A DNA stretch of 64,000 nt from Sesamia nonagrioides (taxonomy: Eukaryota; Arthropoda; Insecta; Lepidoptera; Noctuidae). The stretch is from contig JADWQK010001380.1 in assembly GCA_017933935.1 (NCBI GenBank), positions 3,348,001 through 3,412,000 on the forward strand, read 5' to 3'. Every line of letters begins with the position of its first letter. Position 1 is the stretch's first letter. The notes beneath the pieces are model-generated. The model searched no databases. It was not told the DNA's origin and was given only the letters and a program-made list of their open reading frames with translations. Shown here piece by piece: positions 22,444 to 33,514 of this stretch. The position numbers were made by a program, and so were the translations under genes.

Positions 22444-22868
22444 CTATACTAATATATAAAGCTGAAGAGTTTGTTTATTTGTTTGAACGCGCTAATCTCA
22501 GTAACCGTCTCGTCACTCGTCACGGTCAGTTTTGGAAAAATCTTTTTGCTTTAGATCGCTCATTAATCCAGGAAGGCTTTAGGCTATTTAACATCACGCT
22601 GCAATCAATAGGAGCGGAGCATAACTAAACCACGCGAACGAAGTCGCTGGCGGCCGCTAGTACTAATATATAAAGCTGAAGAGTTTGTTTGCACGCGCTA
22701 ATCTCAGGAACTACTGGACCGATTTGAAAAATTCTTTTTGGGTTACATAGCTCATTAATCCAGGAATGCTTTACGCTATATAACATCACGCTGCGACCAA
22801 TAGGAGCGGAGCATATAAAAAATACATGTGGAAACCTACGCGGGTGAAACGGCGTGATGCAGCTAGTA
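22444..22868 (+). mobile_element. Two Helitron-like units head to tail
   Basis: 22444-22656 and 22657-22868 each begin (A)CTAATATATAAAGCTGAAG and end in CTAGT. Second copy follows the first with no spacer (GCTAGTACTAATATATAAAG). Both share GACCAATAGGAGCGGAGCAT-type wording. Tandem organisation is known for rolling-circle elements. Confidence 0.75.
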
Positions 22869-23098
22869 GAACAGAATACTCATTCTTATGTACACCATAT
22901 ACATTACAGAAGATAAATATAAAGATTTAACAAAAAGGTGTCACAATGGGTAGTCTTATTGCTAAGAGCGATCTTTACCACCGGTTAGAGAGCAGTGGTG
23001 ATGAAATAATTTACACAAAGTTGCCTAATGGGGTTCGAACCTGCGACTTAAATGTGCAAGTCGCGACCGATGTCACCAGGCTAGGCCACCTATAACTT
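22869..23098 (-). mobile_element. SINE-E, tRNA-like head and upstream body
   Basis: Read on minus: GGTGGCCTAGCCTGGTGAC (A-box-like) and GGTTCGAACCCC (B box) followed by TAAATTATTTCATCACCACT. The 3' part was separated by the Helitron tandem at 22444-22868. Confidence 0.65.
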
Positions 23099-23157
23099 TG
23101 TAGTTACGACTGATCTGACTGATCAAATCAAAAATATATGGAGATACTTACCACCAT

Positions 23158-23362
23158 ACTACGATCCGGACGAACCGTTTCGCCTCCACTTTTATACCGC
23201 GTACATCGAGGGACTGGAACAATTTGCCATTTTCGGACTACAATTTGAGTATCTTCAAGGCTAGAGTAAAGAAGCTGTTAATAAACTAGCGCACTTTACC
23301 ATCAACGATTGCATCACTACTTACCATCAGGCGGGATTACAGTCAAGCACTAGTTCTTTCTT
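23158..23362 (+). mobile_element. SLEHR LINE 3' end
   Basis: CGATCCGGACGAACCGTTTC through GAGTATCTTCAAGGCTAGAG to the 3' UTR TTACCATCAGGCGGGATTAC. Ends in (CTTT)n instead of poly(A). Confidence 0.75.
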
Positions 23363-23447
23363 TCTTTCAGATTCGCTAGCTGATTGTGTAATGCGGTTGT
23401 ATGTAGCACCTAGCTACCTTAAAATGTAATATGAGTACATAATACCC

Positions 23448-23848
23448 GACAGCGTCCGTGGCGTAGCGGTAGCGGACGCGGCCGCTGCGCATGGTGGCGC
23501 GGCTTTGATCCCCGCACAGTGCAAGTATTTGTATGCATTAATATGAATATTTGCCCTGGTCTGGTCGTGCCTCGGAAAGCACGTTCAGCCATTGGTCCCG
23601 GTTGCCATACGGACATCTAGTAATGGCAGTCGTTACGGGTTTTAAGAGCCCTCAAAAGTCCAACAATTGGTGTAACTGCAATGCTTCGATGTCGATTTCG
23701 GTTTGTGGAGGTCAGACGGCAGTCGCTTCACGGAAAATGACGAAGTTTAGCCATATCAGCAGTTGGACTGGTAAAGCGGACCCCAGACTCCAAAGCTGAA
23801 AAGGCTTCGGATGCGACTGGGATTAACGCTGGGATGATGATGATGATG
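23448..23848 (+). mobile_element. SINE-C, full length with 17-bp target duplication
   Basis: Head GTCCGTGGCGTAGCGGTAGC (A-box-like) with B-box region GGCTTTGATCCCC, a ~330-nt body, and tail (GATGAT)n. Flanked by ATGAGTACATAATACCC at 23431-23447 and 23849-23865, so boundaries are exact. Other copies at 30468, 32778, 36909 and 50498. Confidence 0.9.
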
Positions 23849-23865
23849 ATGAGTACATAATACCC

Positions 23866-24291
23866 ATTTAATAGTTGCAGGTAAGTATTAGAAAATATAA
23901 AAATGAATATTACTGTATCTTCAGCCTTGTTCAAAACCCACAGTTTTTTACTTTTTACATAGTAGAAACACAGTTTTCATAAACCCTATTCTGTTCGTAA
24001 ATGCTTCAGTAAATTCTTCCCAGTTTCCGCAAATATTTCCCGCAGTGGTCCAAACATATATTTGATCCTCTGCGAGCAGATCCAGAAGGTGTATGTTAGA
24101 CATAACTACAATCTATGTATATCCGCACTTTAGGTCTACACTTTGCGTCTTTATATCTTTGTAAACAGACGGGGATTTGGAAGGACACTACCAACGAAGA
24201 ATGCATAGAGGAAGTTTTATTTTTACTTTCCGCTGTTAAAAATAAAAATATTATACAACGACTGTCAGAGCTTACTTTTATTTTGAACTAG
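23866..24291. other. Unresolved stretch
   Basis: No recognised termini or coding motifs. Confidence 0.5.
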
Positions 24292-24746
24292 CTGTTGCCC
24301 GCGACTCCGTCCGCGTGTTGATATAAAATAAGCGCCTGTTAAAATAATAGGAGCAATATGTACGTCCGCGTTTGCCCCTGTTTTCACAACAGTTTTTGTT
24401 ACTGCTCTGCTCCTGTTGGTCATAGCGGGATGTTATATAGCCTATGTCCTTTCTCAGGCTCTAGATGAATGTAATGAATTTTGGTACACAGATAGTCTAG
24501 AGCCTGAGACCTCTCTCAGGCTCTAGACTACACCCTCCTCCAAATCCTCCACTCTCCTTACAAAGGCTATAATACATCCCGCTATGACCAATAGGAGCAG
24601 AGCAGGAACAAAAAATGTTGCGAAAACGGGAGCAGGCGCAGACGTACATATTGCTCCCACTATTTTAACAGGCACTTATTTTAAATCAACTGAGCTCTTT
24701 CGATTCGAAGCTTACGCGGGTGAAACCGCGGGGCACAGTTAGTAAT
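24292..24746. mobile_element. Head-to-head dimer of Helitron-like unit F
   Basis: The left half is inverted (ACTAGCTGTTGCCCGCGACT at its outer edge). The right half is direct (GCTTACGCGGGTGAAACCGC then CAGTTAGTA at its outer edge). Both halves share AGCGGGATGTTATATAGCC. The centre holds a 17-nt snapback (24493-24530). Confidence 0.75.
24493..24530. repeat. Snapback inverted duplication
   Basis: TAGTCTAGAGCCTGAGA and complement with a 4-nt loop. Other F copies (54418, 8751) run straight through here. Confidence 0.85.
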
Positions 24747-24892
24747 AAATAAATGAGAAATATGAATTAGATCGTCGTAAAACTTACACAACAACATTTT
24801 TACGGGGATTAGTTGGTCACATCATAGTCAATGTTCAGATAATGAATCGGGGCATTTTGGTTATTTTGATAACGATCACAGTCCGATCCCAA

Positions 24893-25196
24893 TCTCATCA
24901 TTATGAACCTTTTTATCGTCCCACTGCTGGGCACAGCTCTCCTCTCACACAGAGAAGGAGTGAGCGTAATAACCACGCTTGCTCAATGCAGGTTGGCGAT
25001 TTCAGACTTAAAGTCCAGGTTTCCTTCACCGCATAGATGTTTTCCTTCACCTTGTAATCAGTCATTAGTACCCAAGATATACTTAGAAAGTTTATATAAT
25101 TTAGAAAAGTTACATTGGTACTTGCCTGACCTGGAATCGAACCCGCACACTCATACTTGAGAGGCTGGTGTTGTAACCACTAGGCCACCACGACAC
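24893..25196 (-). mobile_element. SINE-B, near full length
   Basis: The inverted head (GGAATCGAACC B box; CCACTAGGCCACCACG A box) is at the right and the tail (CATCATTATGAACC) at the left. Confidence 0.85.
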
Positions 25197-25613
25197 GATG
25201 TATTTAATTGTTATGGACATTAACAGTGACATTGGAGATTCTTTTCTTCTTCTCCGTAGAGATTTACTTTGTGGAATAGACTAGAAGAGACAAACTAATT
25301 AATTTTAATTTTGTCTTTTAAAAAGTGCATGTACCTAAATGGTTTAATTGAATTAAAACCTTTGAATTTTAATTTAAGAGCTTGATATTATGAGCAAGTT
25401 TATAAGTATTTAGCTCACAAAATAAACAAACATTCCTTCTCTTTATGTATAAAACGAAGTTTGTGCCGATGGTACATAGGAGACATGTATTTTCGAATCT
25501 TTGTATTGCGATTATGTGGTTAAAATCAATACCATTTTCTATTAGGCTGTTGTCTCTTTGTCAGCCTTTTGGTTGATAGAAATTCATACAAATGTGCTTT
25601 ATATAGGCACTAG
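25197..25613. other. Unresolved AT-rich stretch
   Basis: Nothing recognised. Confidence 0.5.
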
Positions 25614-25709
25614 TTTCCCGCATTGAGCAAGCGTGGTGATTACGCTCAACCTTCTCTGTATGAGAGGAGACCTGTGGCTAGCAGTGGGACGATAAAAAGG
25701 TTGATGATG
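25614..25709 (+). mobile_element. SINE-B 3' fragment
   Basis: CCCGCATTGAGCAAGCGTGG through GATAAAAAGGTTGATGATGA. 5' truncated. Confidence 0.75.
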
Positions 25710-25711
25710 AT

Positions 25712-26105
25712 ACACTCTAGCCTCGAAGACACAAAAATTATAATCTGATCGCTTCAGGAAAATTGTTCCATTCCTTCGACGTACGCGGTATAAAAAACGA
25801 GGTGAGACGCTTCGGATTCCGGATCATCATCATCATCATCATCATTTCAGTCGAAAGACGACCACTGCTGGACATAGGCCTCAGATATCTCCACGACGAC
25901 CGGTTCTGTGCCTCCCTTATTCAGCGATTTCAAGAGACCTTCACCAGGTCGTCGATCCACCTTGACGGGGGCCTACCCACGCTGCGGCTTCCGGTGCTTG
26001 GTCGCCACTCGAGAATCGATCAGCCCCATCAGCCAGCGGTCCTACTGGCAATGTGCACTTAAGATTCCGGATCGGAGTGTTGTAATTATTTTTAAAGGGA
26101 AATAA
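25712..26105 (-). mobile_element. SLEHR LINE C-terminal fragment split by RTE
   Basis: CACTCTAGCCTCGAAGACAC ... GACGTACGCGGTATAAAAAA and, after the RTE insertion, GGATCGGAGTGTTGTAATTA. Matches 14032-14160 in order. Confidence 0.7.
25826..26062 (-). mobile_element. RTE LINE 3' fragment with 11-bp target duplication
   Basis: (ATC)n at the left is the inverted tail; TCAGTCGAAAGACGACCACT is the RTE C-terminal end. Flanked by GATTCCGGATC (25815-25825 and 26063-26073). Confidence 0.85.
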
Positions 26106-26570
26106 ATGAAAAAGTAGTTAGTAGAGCAAGGGTCTCATACCTTGGTGATAACGGCTGCACAATTTTATTTGTAAATCCAAAATACATCCTCCATTTGTTC
26201 GCACTTCATGGCACCTTAAATGTATAGCATTATAAACATTGCCGGAGGACTGCACATCGTTGCCCGTTCCTATTATTTAATTAAACCATCATTCCTCTTG
26301 GTTATTCAGAGTTCAGCCTTTAGATATATAAAGGGGAATTTTATTTCCTTTTCTTCAGATTACGGTGTCTAAAATAGTGTAATGTGTAGTGTGATAATAT
26401 AATACTGAGGGCTGACACGCCAGATTTACTTTTTATACGAAGAATAAAAAAAACCTTTTTGTCGAAAATTTTCCCCGGCGTTGGTTAAATTTTCCTTACA
26501 ATTATTATATTTTATACTGTCGGCAACATTAACAAAGTGACGGTCATGATCTTTTTCATTTTTGTATATT
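26106..26570. other. Unresolved stretch
   Basis: No recognised element or gene. Confidence 0.5.
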
Positions 26571-26737
26571 GTTTGGAAGACCAAAGAAACGATAGATGGA
26601 ATGTGTGAAGGATGATATGGCTAAGAAGGGAGTGACTGCCGAGATGGCTTCTGATAGGGATGCATGGAAGAAAAAGACATGTTGCGCCGACCCCAAATAA
26701 ATTGGGATAAGGGCAGGAGAATGATGAGAATGATGAT
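26571..26737 (+). mobile_element. RTE-like LINE 3' end, second lineage
   Basis: GAAACGATAGATGGAATGTG through GTTGCGCCGACCCCAAATAA, then GGGATAAGGGCAGGAGAATG and ATGATGA repeats. Near-identical to the end of 52800-53112. Confidence 0.75.
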
Positions 26738-26799
26738 ATTGTTTGGCAACACTATTACTTTTAACAACGACAGTTTTAGTTTGAGGATGTCTGGTAGCT

Positions 26800-27251
26800 G
26801 TTCTTCAGCCTATAGAAGTCCACTGCTGGATAAAGGCCTCCCCCAAGGGTTTCCACAATGACTGGTCTTGCGCTTCCCGCATCCATCGGCTTTCAGCGAC
26901 CTTTACCAGGTCATCGATCCACCTTGTGGGAGGCCTCCCTACGCTGAGTATTCCGGTACGTGGCTGCCACTCCAGAACCTTACTGCCCCATTGGCCATCG
27001 GTTCTACGAGCAATGTGCCCTGCCCACTGCCACTTAAGTAAAGCGACTCGAAGAGCTTTGTCGGTGACATTGGTTCTTCTTCGGATCGCCTCATTTCTGA
27101 TTCGATCACGCAGAGAAACTCCGAGCATAGCTTCATCGCCCTTTGTGTGACTCTGAGCCTATGAGTCCCATTATAAGCGACCACGATTCAGTTCCGTAAG
27201 TCTCTGGCAACACCTACTGTTCAAAGACTTTAGTATTGAGACACTGTGGTA
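26800..27251 (-). pseudogene. RTE LINE C-terminal fragment
   Basis: A minus frame with MLGVSLRDRIRNEAIRRR, ALLKWQWAGHIARRTDGQWG and VGRPPTRWIDDLVKVAESRW is the post-RT C-terminal domain of RTE endonuclease-reverse transcriptases. Its 5' end stops at KIPQCLNTKVFEQ. Same lineage as 58440-59096. Confidence 0.8.
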
Positions 27252-27705
27252 TCTTCTACTAAGGCTTCCGAAATGAGAGCCAACCTATGTACCAAATTTA
27301 AATTGGAAAGAAAATTGGGGAAAAGGTGTGGGCGTTTTCTTTCCAAAACCAACAGGTTCCAAAACAAAAGGTGTACGTTTTGAAATATCAAAACGTACAC
27401 CTTTTCACCAATTTCTAGTGGTGGGCGTTTTCTGTATTTTGTAATTTTGACATTCAAAAAGTGCGGATCTCAGCCTAATTTTAATAAATGACTTTATTTT
27501 GTGTGTTTATACATTTTATATTTATTTACAATCAAACGGCTGGACTAATTTTAATGATTTTTATTAAGAACGTAATTTATAACCAGGATAGTCCTACAGA
27601 ATCAAAAATTATGCGAGTAAAACTGTAGCTAGTAAATAAATGAAACGCAGTCACTTCTGCAAAACTAAGTTTTGGTCTTCACTTCGATCCTGTTATTTTT
27701 ATTAA
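27252..27705. other. Unresolved stretch with snapback and Helitron-like end
   Basis: 27366-27405: 18-nt perfect inverted arms (AAAAGGTGTACGTTTTGA and complement) with a 4-nt loop. 27540-27632 ends GAGTAAAACTGTAGCTAGT, a decayed Helitron-type 3' end. Confidence 0.6.
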
Positions 27706-28325
27706 AGTTATAAACTAGTGATTGATGTCGATCCTGCCTGATGGTAAGCAGTGAAGCAATTATGGATGGCAAAGGGAACTTGTTTTTTTGGTGTCATTAG
27801 TTTGTGATGGGAAATCATCAAATGACCCGCTCTGGGCGGAGCGAAAGGGCGTATCAGACTTTTATTGACTAAAATCCACCTGTAATTCTTCACTTGCCTA
27901 TGCGCCAGGGCCACGGTTTGTTTTTTAACTAACCCGCAATCCTGACCCAGAAGGCATCGGTCTTCGTGGAACCCGTCACGATGTGCTGACATCTCTTTGC
28001 GAGTCAAACATTACGCGCCGTCGATTTTGGTCTTACCGTACGGCGAGCTGCGTACTGCTCACCACCCGCAAGCACACAACCCGCACAACACCCGCACAAC
28101 ATCGGGCTCCCGGCCACCGTAGGGGTGGGCCCCTACGGTGGCCGGGAGTCCGATGTTGTCTCCCGACCAGGAGGTCTCCTGCGGCGGCTTGTGGCGTGAG
28201 GGCGCTGGGAAAGAGAGCCTTGGAGACACTTAAATTGTAGTCAGACGGAAGGACCACCGCAGGCTAATCGCTTCAATCTTTCGAAGTATGAGGTGAAACG
28301 CCTTGTCTGGATGGTAGTGGTGAAA
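27706..28325 (-). mobile_element. SLEHR LINE 3' end interrupted by R1 tail
   Basis: The 3' UTR tail is at 27706-27775 and C-terminal coding remnants (CTTGGAGACACTTAAATTG) at 28214-28325, separated by the R1 segment. A short deletion accompanies the insertion. Confidence 0.65.
27776..28213 (-). mobile_element. R1-clade LINE 3' UTR, inverted, with snapback
   Basis: The minus strand ends GGTGGATTTTAGTC ... GATGATTTCCCATCAC. Homologous to 51092, 61955 and the tail of the 14343 R1. Contains a 27-nt snapback (28099-28125/28130-28156, one mismatch) in the CCGGCCACCGTAGGGG block, where 51092 and 62056 are linear. Confidence 0.7.
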
Positions 28326-28664
28326 GCCGAAAGCCGATCCCTATAGCTAAAATCTAGTTGGATAATACTGGGCAGATGATAAAGATCTCTATACATTCAG
28401 CTAAAATAACATTGTATCTAATGGACATGTTTATGTGCCGGATTTCTTATCAAATATCTAAAGATAATTATCTTTGTGGAAACTATAAGCTTCTTACCAA
28501 TCTACTCAAATCAGATTTAACAGGTGACACTACATGTTAAAATAACTAGCTAAAAGCCGTTATTATATTAGCCGTTATAATGAAACTTCGTTATCTTTGA
28601 CGAGTGCTTTGTGTAATATATTAGATAAAAGCTTCGGTTTTGGACGAATTCGTTTATGATTTCT
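28326..28664. other. Unresolved AT-rich stretch
   Basis: Nothing recognised. Confidence 0.5.
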
Positions 28665-29215
28665 ACATGTTAGTTAAACAATATGTAAAGAAAACCATGT
28701 CCGATCCGTGAAGGTATTGTTAGGTATCGATAACTGATTCTACTAATGGCTACAATGCCAGGTTAAACTTAAAAAATATCCCCCAAAAAAAGCTAATATT
28801 TTTTTTGCAAAACGAGGTAACTTAATACATGTGCGGTAGGCAATACATGCGCGGGCGAAGGGGGACAGGGCACGCGGTACGTGATCGCACCGCTCATAAT
28901 AATACAGTAGAAAATGGTGTTGTCACTTTTTTTAAAAATACCAAATTTTGGGGAGTTGGAATATTCTACTTGGTTGTTTAAACAAAATATGTTAAACTCT
29001 CCGCTCGGGCGGGTGGGCGGTGCATAGACCTGTGGCGTCAGCTGTTGCGCGTACTATGTGATCTACCATAAGCTGCGTGGCGCGCTCGGTAATCACACTG
29101 CAACAATTTCTAAATGTACCTATTTCGGAAAAAATATAACATGGTGTAATAATGATTGGAATCGATTCAGTTGCTTATTCTGAACAAACTGTATTCAGGT
29201 TTCGCATAAACAACA
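28665..29215 (+). repeat. Dispersed repeat RP, longest copy
   Basis: ATATGTAAAGAAAACCATGT through CAATACATGCGCGGGCGAAG, TTGGGGAGTTGGAATATTC, then the P part. 39411-39665 is an inverted copy of the left portion; 9655-9865 is a copy of the right portion. Origin unknown. Confidence 0.65.
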
Positions 29216-29641
29216 AAAATTGGTGCTTATATACAATGATATTTTTTGTTTATTGTGTTTTTTGTTGTAGAAAATCGTGTTAGTTACACCATTAATTGTA
29301 ACTCAAGAACGGCTGAACCGATTTGGCTGAATATTGGTAGCTAAGAACCCCTTCCCGCCGTTCCCATGTGACGTGACATAAAACGTGGTATAACAAAACG
29401 CATCTGACATGGAAGAACAAGTCAAAATATAGGTCAGCGGTTCATTTGTTAAAAATGGTATAACAAAACGCAACTGACAGCTGAGTATATTTAAAAAAAA
29501 GTCTCACCGGTTGATGCATTCGTATAAAGCAAGGAATATAAATACTCTCTGCCGGTTTAAATTTCTAATAAAAAGCCACAAAGCAAACTTCAAAATTTCT
29601 AATATTGTATTGCTGTGCCATATAACATCAATAAAAATATC

Positions 29642-29949
29642 ATGCCGCGACCAAGACGATCAAATCTTTCTCGGCAAAGGCGTAATGCAAGAGTAAATCG
29701 AAACATTGCGAATGAAAGCACTGAAGAAGAGCAAGAAATTGCACGTGAAGAGCGCCGCCTTAGTATGGCTCGACTTCGTGCTTCACTCGCAAGAGCAAAG
29801 GTAGACAGCTCGTGATAATCCGTGATAATCGCATTGATAATGCGAAACCGGCGAGCAAACCTCAAAGATCAACAGCTAGATAATTTACGAAGCACAAGAA
29901 GAAATTCATCATTAGTTCTTTCACAAGGTGCTACAATAAGTGACAAATA
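29642..29949 (+). pseudogene. Helitron-like N-terminal ORF remnant
   Basis: MPRPRRSNLSRQRRNARVNR followed by a TEEEQEIAREERR helix, then a stop at 29815. A shifted frame continues with NLKDQQLDNLR to 29949. The basic start plus TEEQ-type repeats resembles the N terminus of insect Helitron Pif1-like proteins. Upstream (29285-29500) has AACTCAAGAACGGCTGAACC, common at Helitron 5' regions. Assignment is by resemblance only. Confidence 0.45.
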
Positions 29950-29950
29950 A

Positions 29951-30451
29951 AGAGTCATGGAATAATTACATTTTTTTTTATTTAAAATGATCATAATTTA
30001 TAAAGTAAAAAAATGTGATCATGTGATATTGCCATTAAGGCGGAACAAATTTCGCTGGGTCAGCGAGTAATTAATATAGTTCATAATATTACAGCATTCA
30101 TAGTAGAGTACGAGAATTCTAATTAAATTTATGGTACCCTTTTTGATATTGCGCAGAAGGAGTACCAAATTGCTTTCAAACCTAAAACCATTAAGATTAA
30201 TGGATCCTCTGTTGACTGAAACCAATGAGCTACACCGAGTATTTATAAAAGTAGAGTGAGACTCAACGAGTTATATGGTTTTAAAATATACAGGTTTGAT
30301 ACTCCCTTTCCAGAGTATGTCAAAAGGTAGGATGTATCCATCATGTCATCCATCATGTGGCTTAGTGGTGCAACCTTCAGTGCTGCCACGAATGCGTGCA
30401 CTCATTGAACATACCTACTACCTCAAAATATCATTTTAGACACCAATCTAT
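29951..30451. other. Unresolved AT-rich stretch
   Basis: No recognised element. Confidence 0.5.
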
Positions 30452-30467
30452 ATGGTCTTCACTTGAT

Positions 30468-30832
30468 ATCATCATCATCTCAGCGTTAATCCCAGTCGAA
30501 TCTGAAGCTTTTTCAGCTTTGAAGTCTGGGGTCTGCTTTATCAGTCTAGCTGATGATTTTGGCGAAACTTTGATATTGTACGTGAAGCGACTGCCGTCTG
30601 ACCTCCACAATCCGAAGGGGATATCGAAGCATTGCAATTAGACCAATTGTTGGACTTTTGAGGGCGCCAATAACCCGTAACGACTGCCATTAAATGTTCG
30701 TATGGCAACCGGGACCAACGGCTTAATGTGCTTTCCGAGGCAAGTCCTTGTATTTGCACTGCGCGGGGATCGAATCCACGCCTCATTGCGCAGCGGCTGC
30801 GTTCGCTACCGCCACGCCACGGAGGCTGTCTC
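30468..30832 (-). mobile_element. SINE-C with target duplication
   Basis: Inverted copy: tail CATCATCATC at left, head (GGGATCGAATCC B box, CCGCCACGCCACGGAGG A box) at right. Flanks ATGGTCTTCACTTGAT (30452-30467) and ATGGTCTTCACATGAT (30833-30848) are a 16-bp duplication with one mismatch. Confidence 0.88.
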
Positions 30833-30848
30833 ATGGTCTTCACATGAT

Positions 30849-31210
30849 TTGTCCAAAATTTATGTCTGAACTTAAGAAAATTAGTTCGGTCCTTCTTCGT
30901 AGATTAGACAGAGATGAAACGTCGACGTCATCGAATATTATTGAGTTATATTGTTTCCAAAACCATGACCCAAATCGACAACACCACAATGACGTCATCA
31001 TACCTTATATTATTATGCCGAAAATTGCCTCCCCAATTCTAATGCCTCAATCGTTTACGTAATGCGAAGGGACATTGCAAGTTATTGATATTTTATTATG
31101 TCATTTGAAAGGTTCTCCTTTGATTCGAGAAGAGGTTTTCAGAACCGTTTTTCGGTGATAAAAAAATAGTTTTCTTATTTTTGTTGTGTCTTAAAATATC
31201 ATTTACTTTG
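30849..31210. other. Unresolved stretch
   Basis: No motifs recognised. Confidence 0.5.
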
Positions 31211-31615
31211 TATACAACGTGTAACAAAAAGGGTATATACATACCAAGGGCATGGCATCTTTAGATGATATCAAACGATATCGGAAGGGTTTCAACTCAA
31301 AATAAAATACTCAAAAAATTGGTACCATATTTTCGGTTTCGTGTGTTTCTTAAAATCAAATCATAACAAACGTGGCAGCACACTACATACGTTAATAACT
31401 ATTCGTTACCCGTCACGTTACTTGCCAAAATCCGATAAATGTCTTCAATATGTCTGTGCGACTAGTATGATAGTAGCCTATCACAGGCGGTGTTTTTCCT
31501 CATAACTTCCTAACATAAAGAGATAGGATCAAAAAACCCTTCCAATATCGTTTGATATCATGTAAAGATGCCATGCCTTTGTTATGTATATACCCTTTAT
31601 GTTACACGTTGTATA
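31211..31615. mobile_element. MITE with long TIRs
   Basis: TATACAACGTGTAACAAAAA at left; its complement at right. The inverted similarity extends ~80 bp through GGCATGGCATCTTTA and ATATCAAACGATAT. 405 bp, no coding capacity. Confidence 0.8.
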
Positions 31616-31869
31616 TCCCAGCCACATATACTTGGTGTATCATGGGTGGTCGTGCGAAATATCAACACCCTGTTGATGTTTGGCTGCTCGTTTTTGAATC
31701 GATGTTAAAAGTGAATGTTTTTGTCAGAGTGTAGATATATTAATATTATTATAAGTCTTAGTATGGTATCTTTTTATTATTCATTTTATTTCAGAAAAAA
31801 AAAAAAATAGTCGTCATGGGAGTGACCGTTTGAAGTTAAAACTGAAATTATTAAAAAAATACAATACAC

Positions 31870-32270
31870 ATAATACGATCACGGTGTCGGGTTGGCCACG
31901 ATTACGCGAATTCAATGTTTTTCCCCATCCAGCAAAAGTTCTCAGCTAAAGAAGTTTTCACTCCAATAAAAACTTTGAACATCGTTTGGTTAATCTGAGT
32001 ACAAGGTACGCCACCAGAGTCGAAAAGCTCCCGACTTTAATAACGTTGTTCACGAGGGACTTGTGGACAATAAACCCGACGCCACCCTGGGACAGTTAGT
32101 CGCCTTCCCGGAAATAGAGCAGGTTCAGGATTATCGAGTCCTCACGCTCTCTTCGGACTTCAGATAGCCCCAAAATATCCCAGCGCAACCGGCTTAGTTC
32201 TCCCTCTAGTTCGACAATCTTCTCATCGGTGCAGTTGTGCGTGTTATATTATATTGCCAGGGCCAAAGGT
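31870..32270 (-). pseudogene. RTE LINE endonuclease fragment
   Basis: Minus reading gives LSRLRWDILGLSEVRRER then SQGGVGFIVHKSLVNNVIKV, the N-terminal APE-type endonuclease of RTE elements. Internal stops. No reverse transcriptase follows. Confidence 0.7.
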
Positions 32271-32379
32271 CGTCGTTGGTGATGGTAGTCGGATCTCTTC
32301 CGAAGATTCTTCGCAGATATTTCGGAAGTCGGTGGTAAAAACGAACATACATGTTCATGATCATGGTGTCTTTGGTTGT

Positions 32380-32480
32380 AAAATCGGTACATAAACGACG
32401 AAGTTATCGGCGAATAAATTTAAAAAAGTATTTTTGCGGTCGAATTGAGTAACCTCCTTTTTGAATTCGGTTAAAAAACA
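32380..32480 (+). repeat. Repeat X (Helitron-like end?)
   Basis: CATAAACGACGAAGTTAT to GGTCGAATTGAGTAACCTCC and TTCGGTTAAAAA. The same unit is at 57598-57715. Confidence 0.55.
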
Positions 32481-32777
32481 GGCTATACAATAATTCTAAA
32501 TTAAAAATATAAGTAAAAATACAAAGAAACAAATTATACGAATAAATTAGTCTGAAGCCAAAGTAATTTATTTGCCACAAACGCAGTATAAAAGACATTA
32601 TAAGGAAATTAGGCTGAGAATCAGCAATTTTCTAAACTACAAAAGACAGTCCCCGAAAACGCCCGCCCTCCATTACTGCCTAGTGGTTTCGTTGAACTCC
32701 TCCAGTGCACTAACAACAACTGTATCAATTTGAAACTCATGAAGCCCTTGAAGATATGCATTGCGCCTTGGACAATC

Positions 32778-33166
32778 ATCTCAGCGTTAATCCTAGTCGC
32801 ATCCGTAGCTTTTCAGCTTTGGAGTCTGGGGTCCGCTTTATCAGTCTAACTGCTGATTTTGGCTAAACTTCGATATTTTCCGTGAAGCGACTGCCGTCTG
32901 ACCTCCACAACCCGAAGGCGATATCTAAGCATTGCTGTTAAACCAATTGTTAGACTTTTTGAGGGCTCCAACAACACGTAACGACTGCCACTAGTGACTA
33001 GATGTTCGTATGGCAACTGGGACCAACGGCTTACTTTCCGAAGCACGACCAGACCAGTGCAAATATTCATATTCATGCATAAAAATATTTGCATTGTGCG
33101 GGGATCGAACTCGCGCCTTCTTGCGTAATGGCCGCGTTCGCTACCGCTACGCCACGGAGGCTGTCA
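32778..33166 (-). mobile_element. SINE-C
   Basis: Full-length inverted copy. B box GGGGATCGAACTC, A box CGCTACGCCACGGAGG. I could not see a target duplication. Confidence 0.85.
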
Positions 33167-33514
33167 GATTGCTACTGATACTGTCTTATGCATTTCCCCT
33201 ACAGGTTTTATTTGTTTGATATCTTAGGCTTGGATCTTACCTTAGTATGCAAAAAAACAGAACTTCCTCATATTACAAACAGACAAATAATACGCCCATA
33301 TTATTATACGGGCTTATTATTTATCGAGATACGAGTATTATATCGCATTTTACATACATTTTAGGCGTTTCACGCTCAATTTTAATATAAACGTCACGTC
33401 AATTTTGCTCAAATGCTTCATTCGATTAGGTGCTCAGTGTCAACAACAAAATCATTAATATAATAATAATTATAATTTAGAACAGCGACAATTATCTCTT
33501 GGTGTTTTTCTATT
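33167..33514. other. Unresolved AT-rich stretch
   Basis: Nothing recognised. Confidence 0.5.

Noticed and set aside
23034..23098. Possible tRNA genes at SINE heads (also 36909, 37620, 41340)
   Set aside because: A/B boxes are present but no full cloverleaf with acceptor stem was evident, and each is followed by a SINE body.
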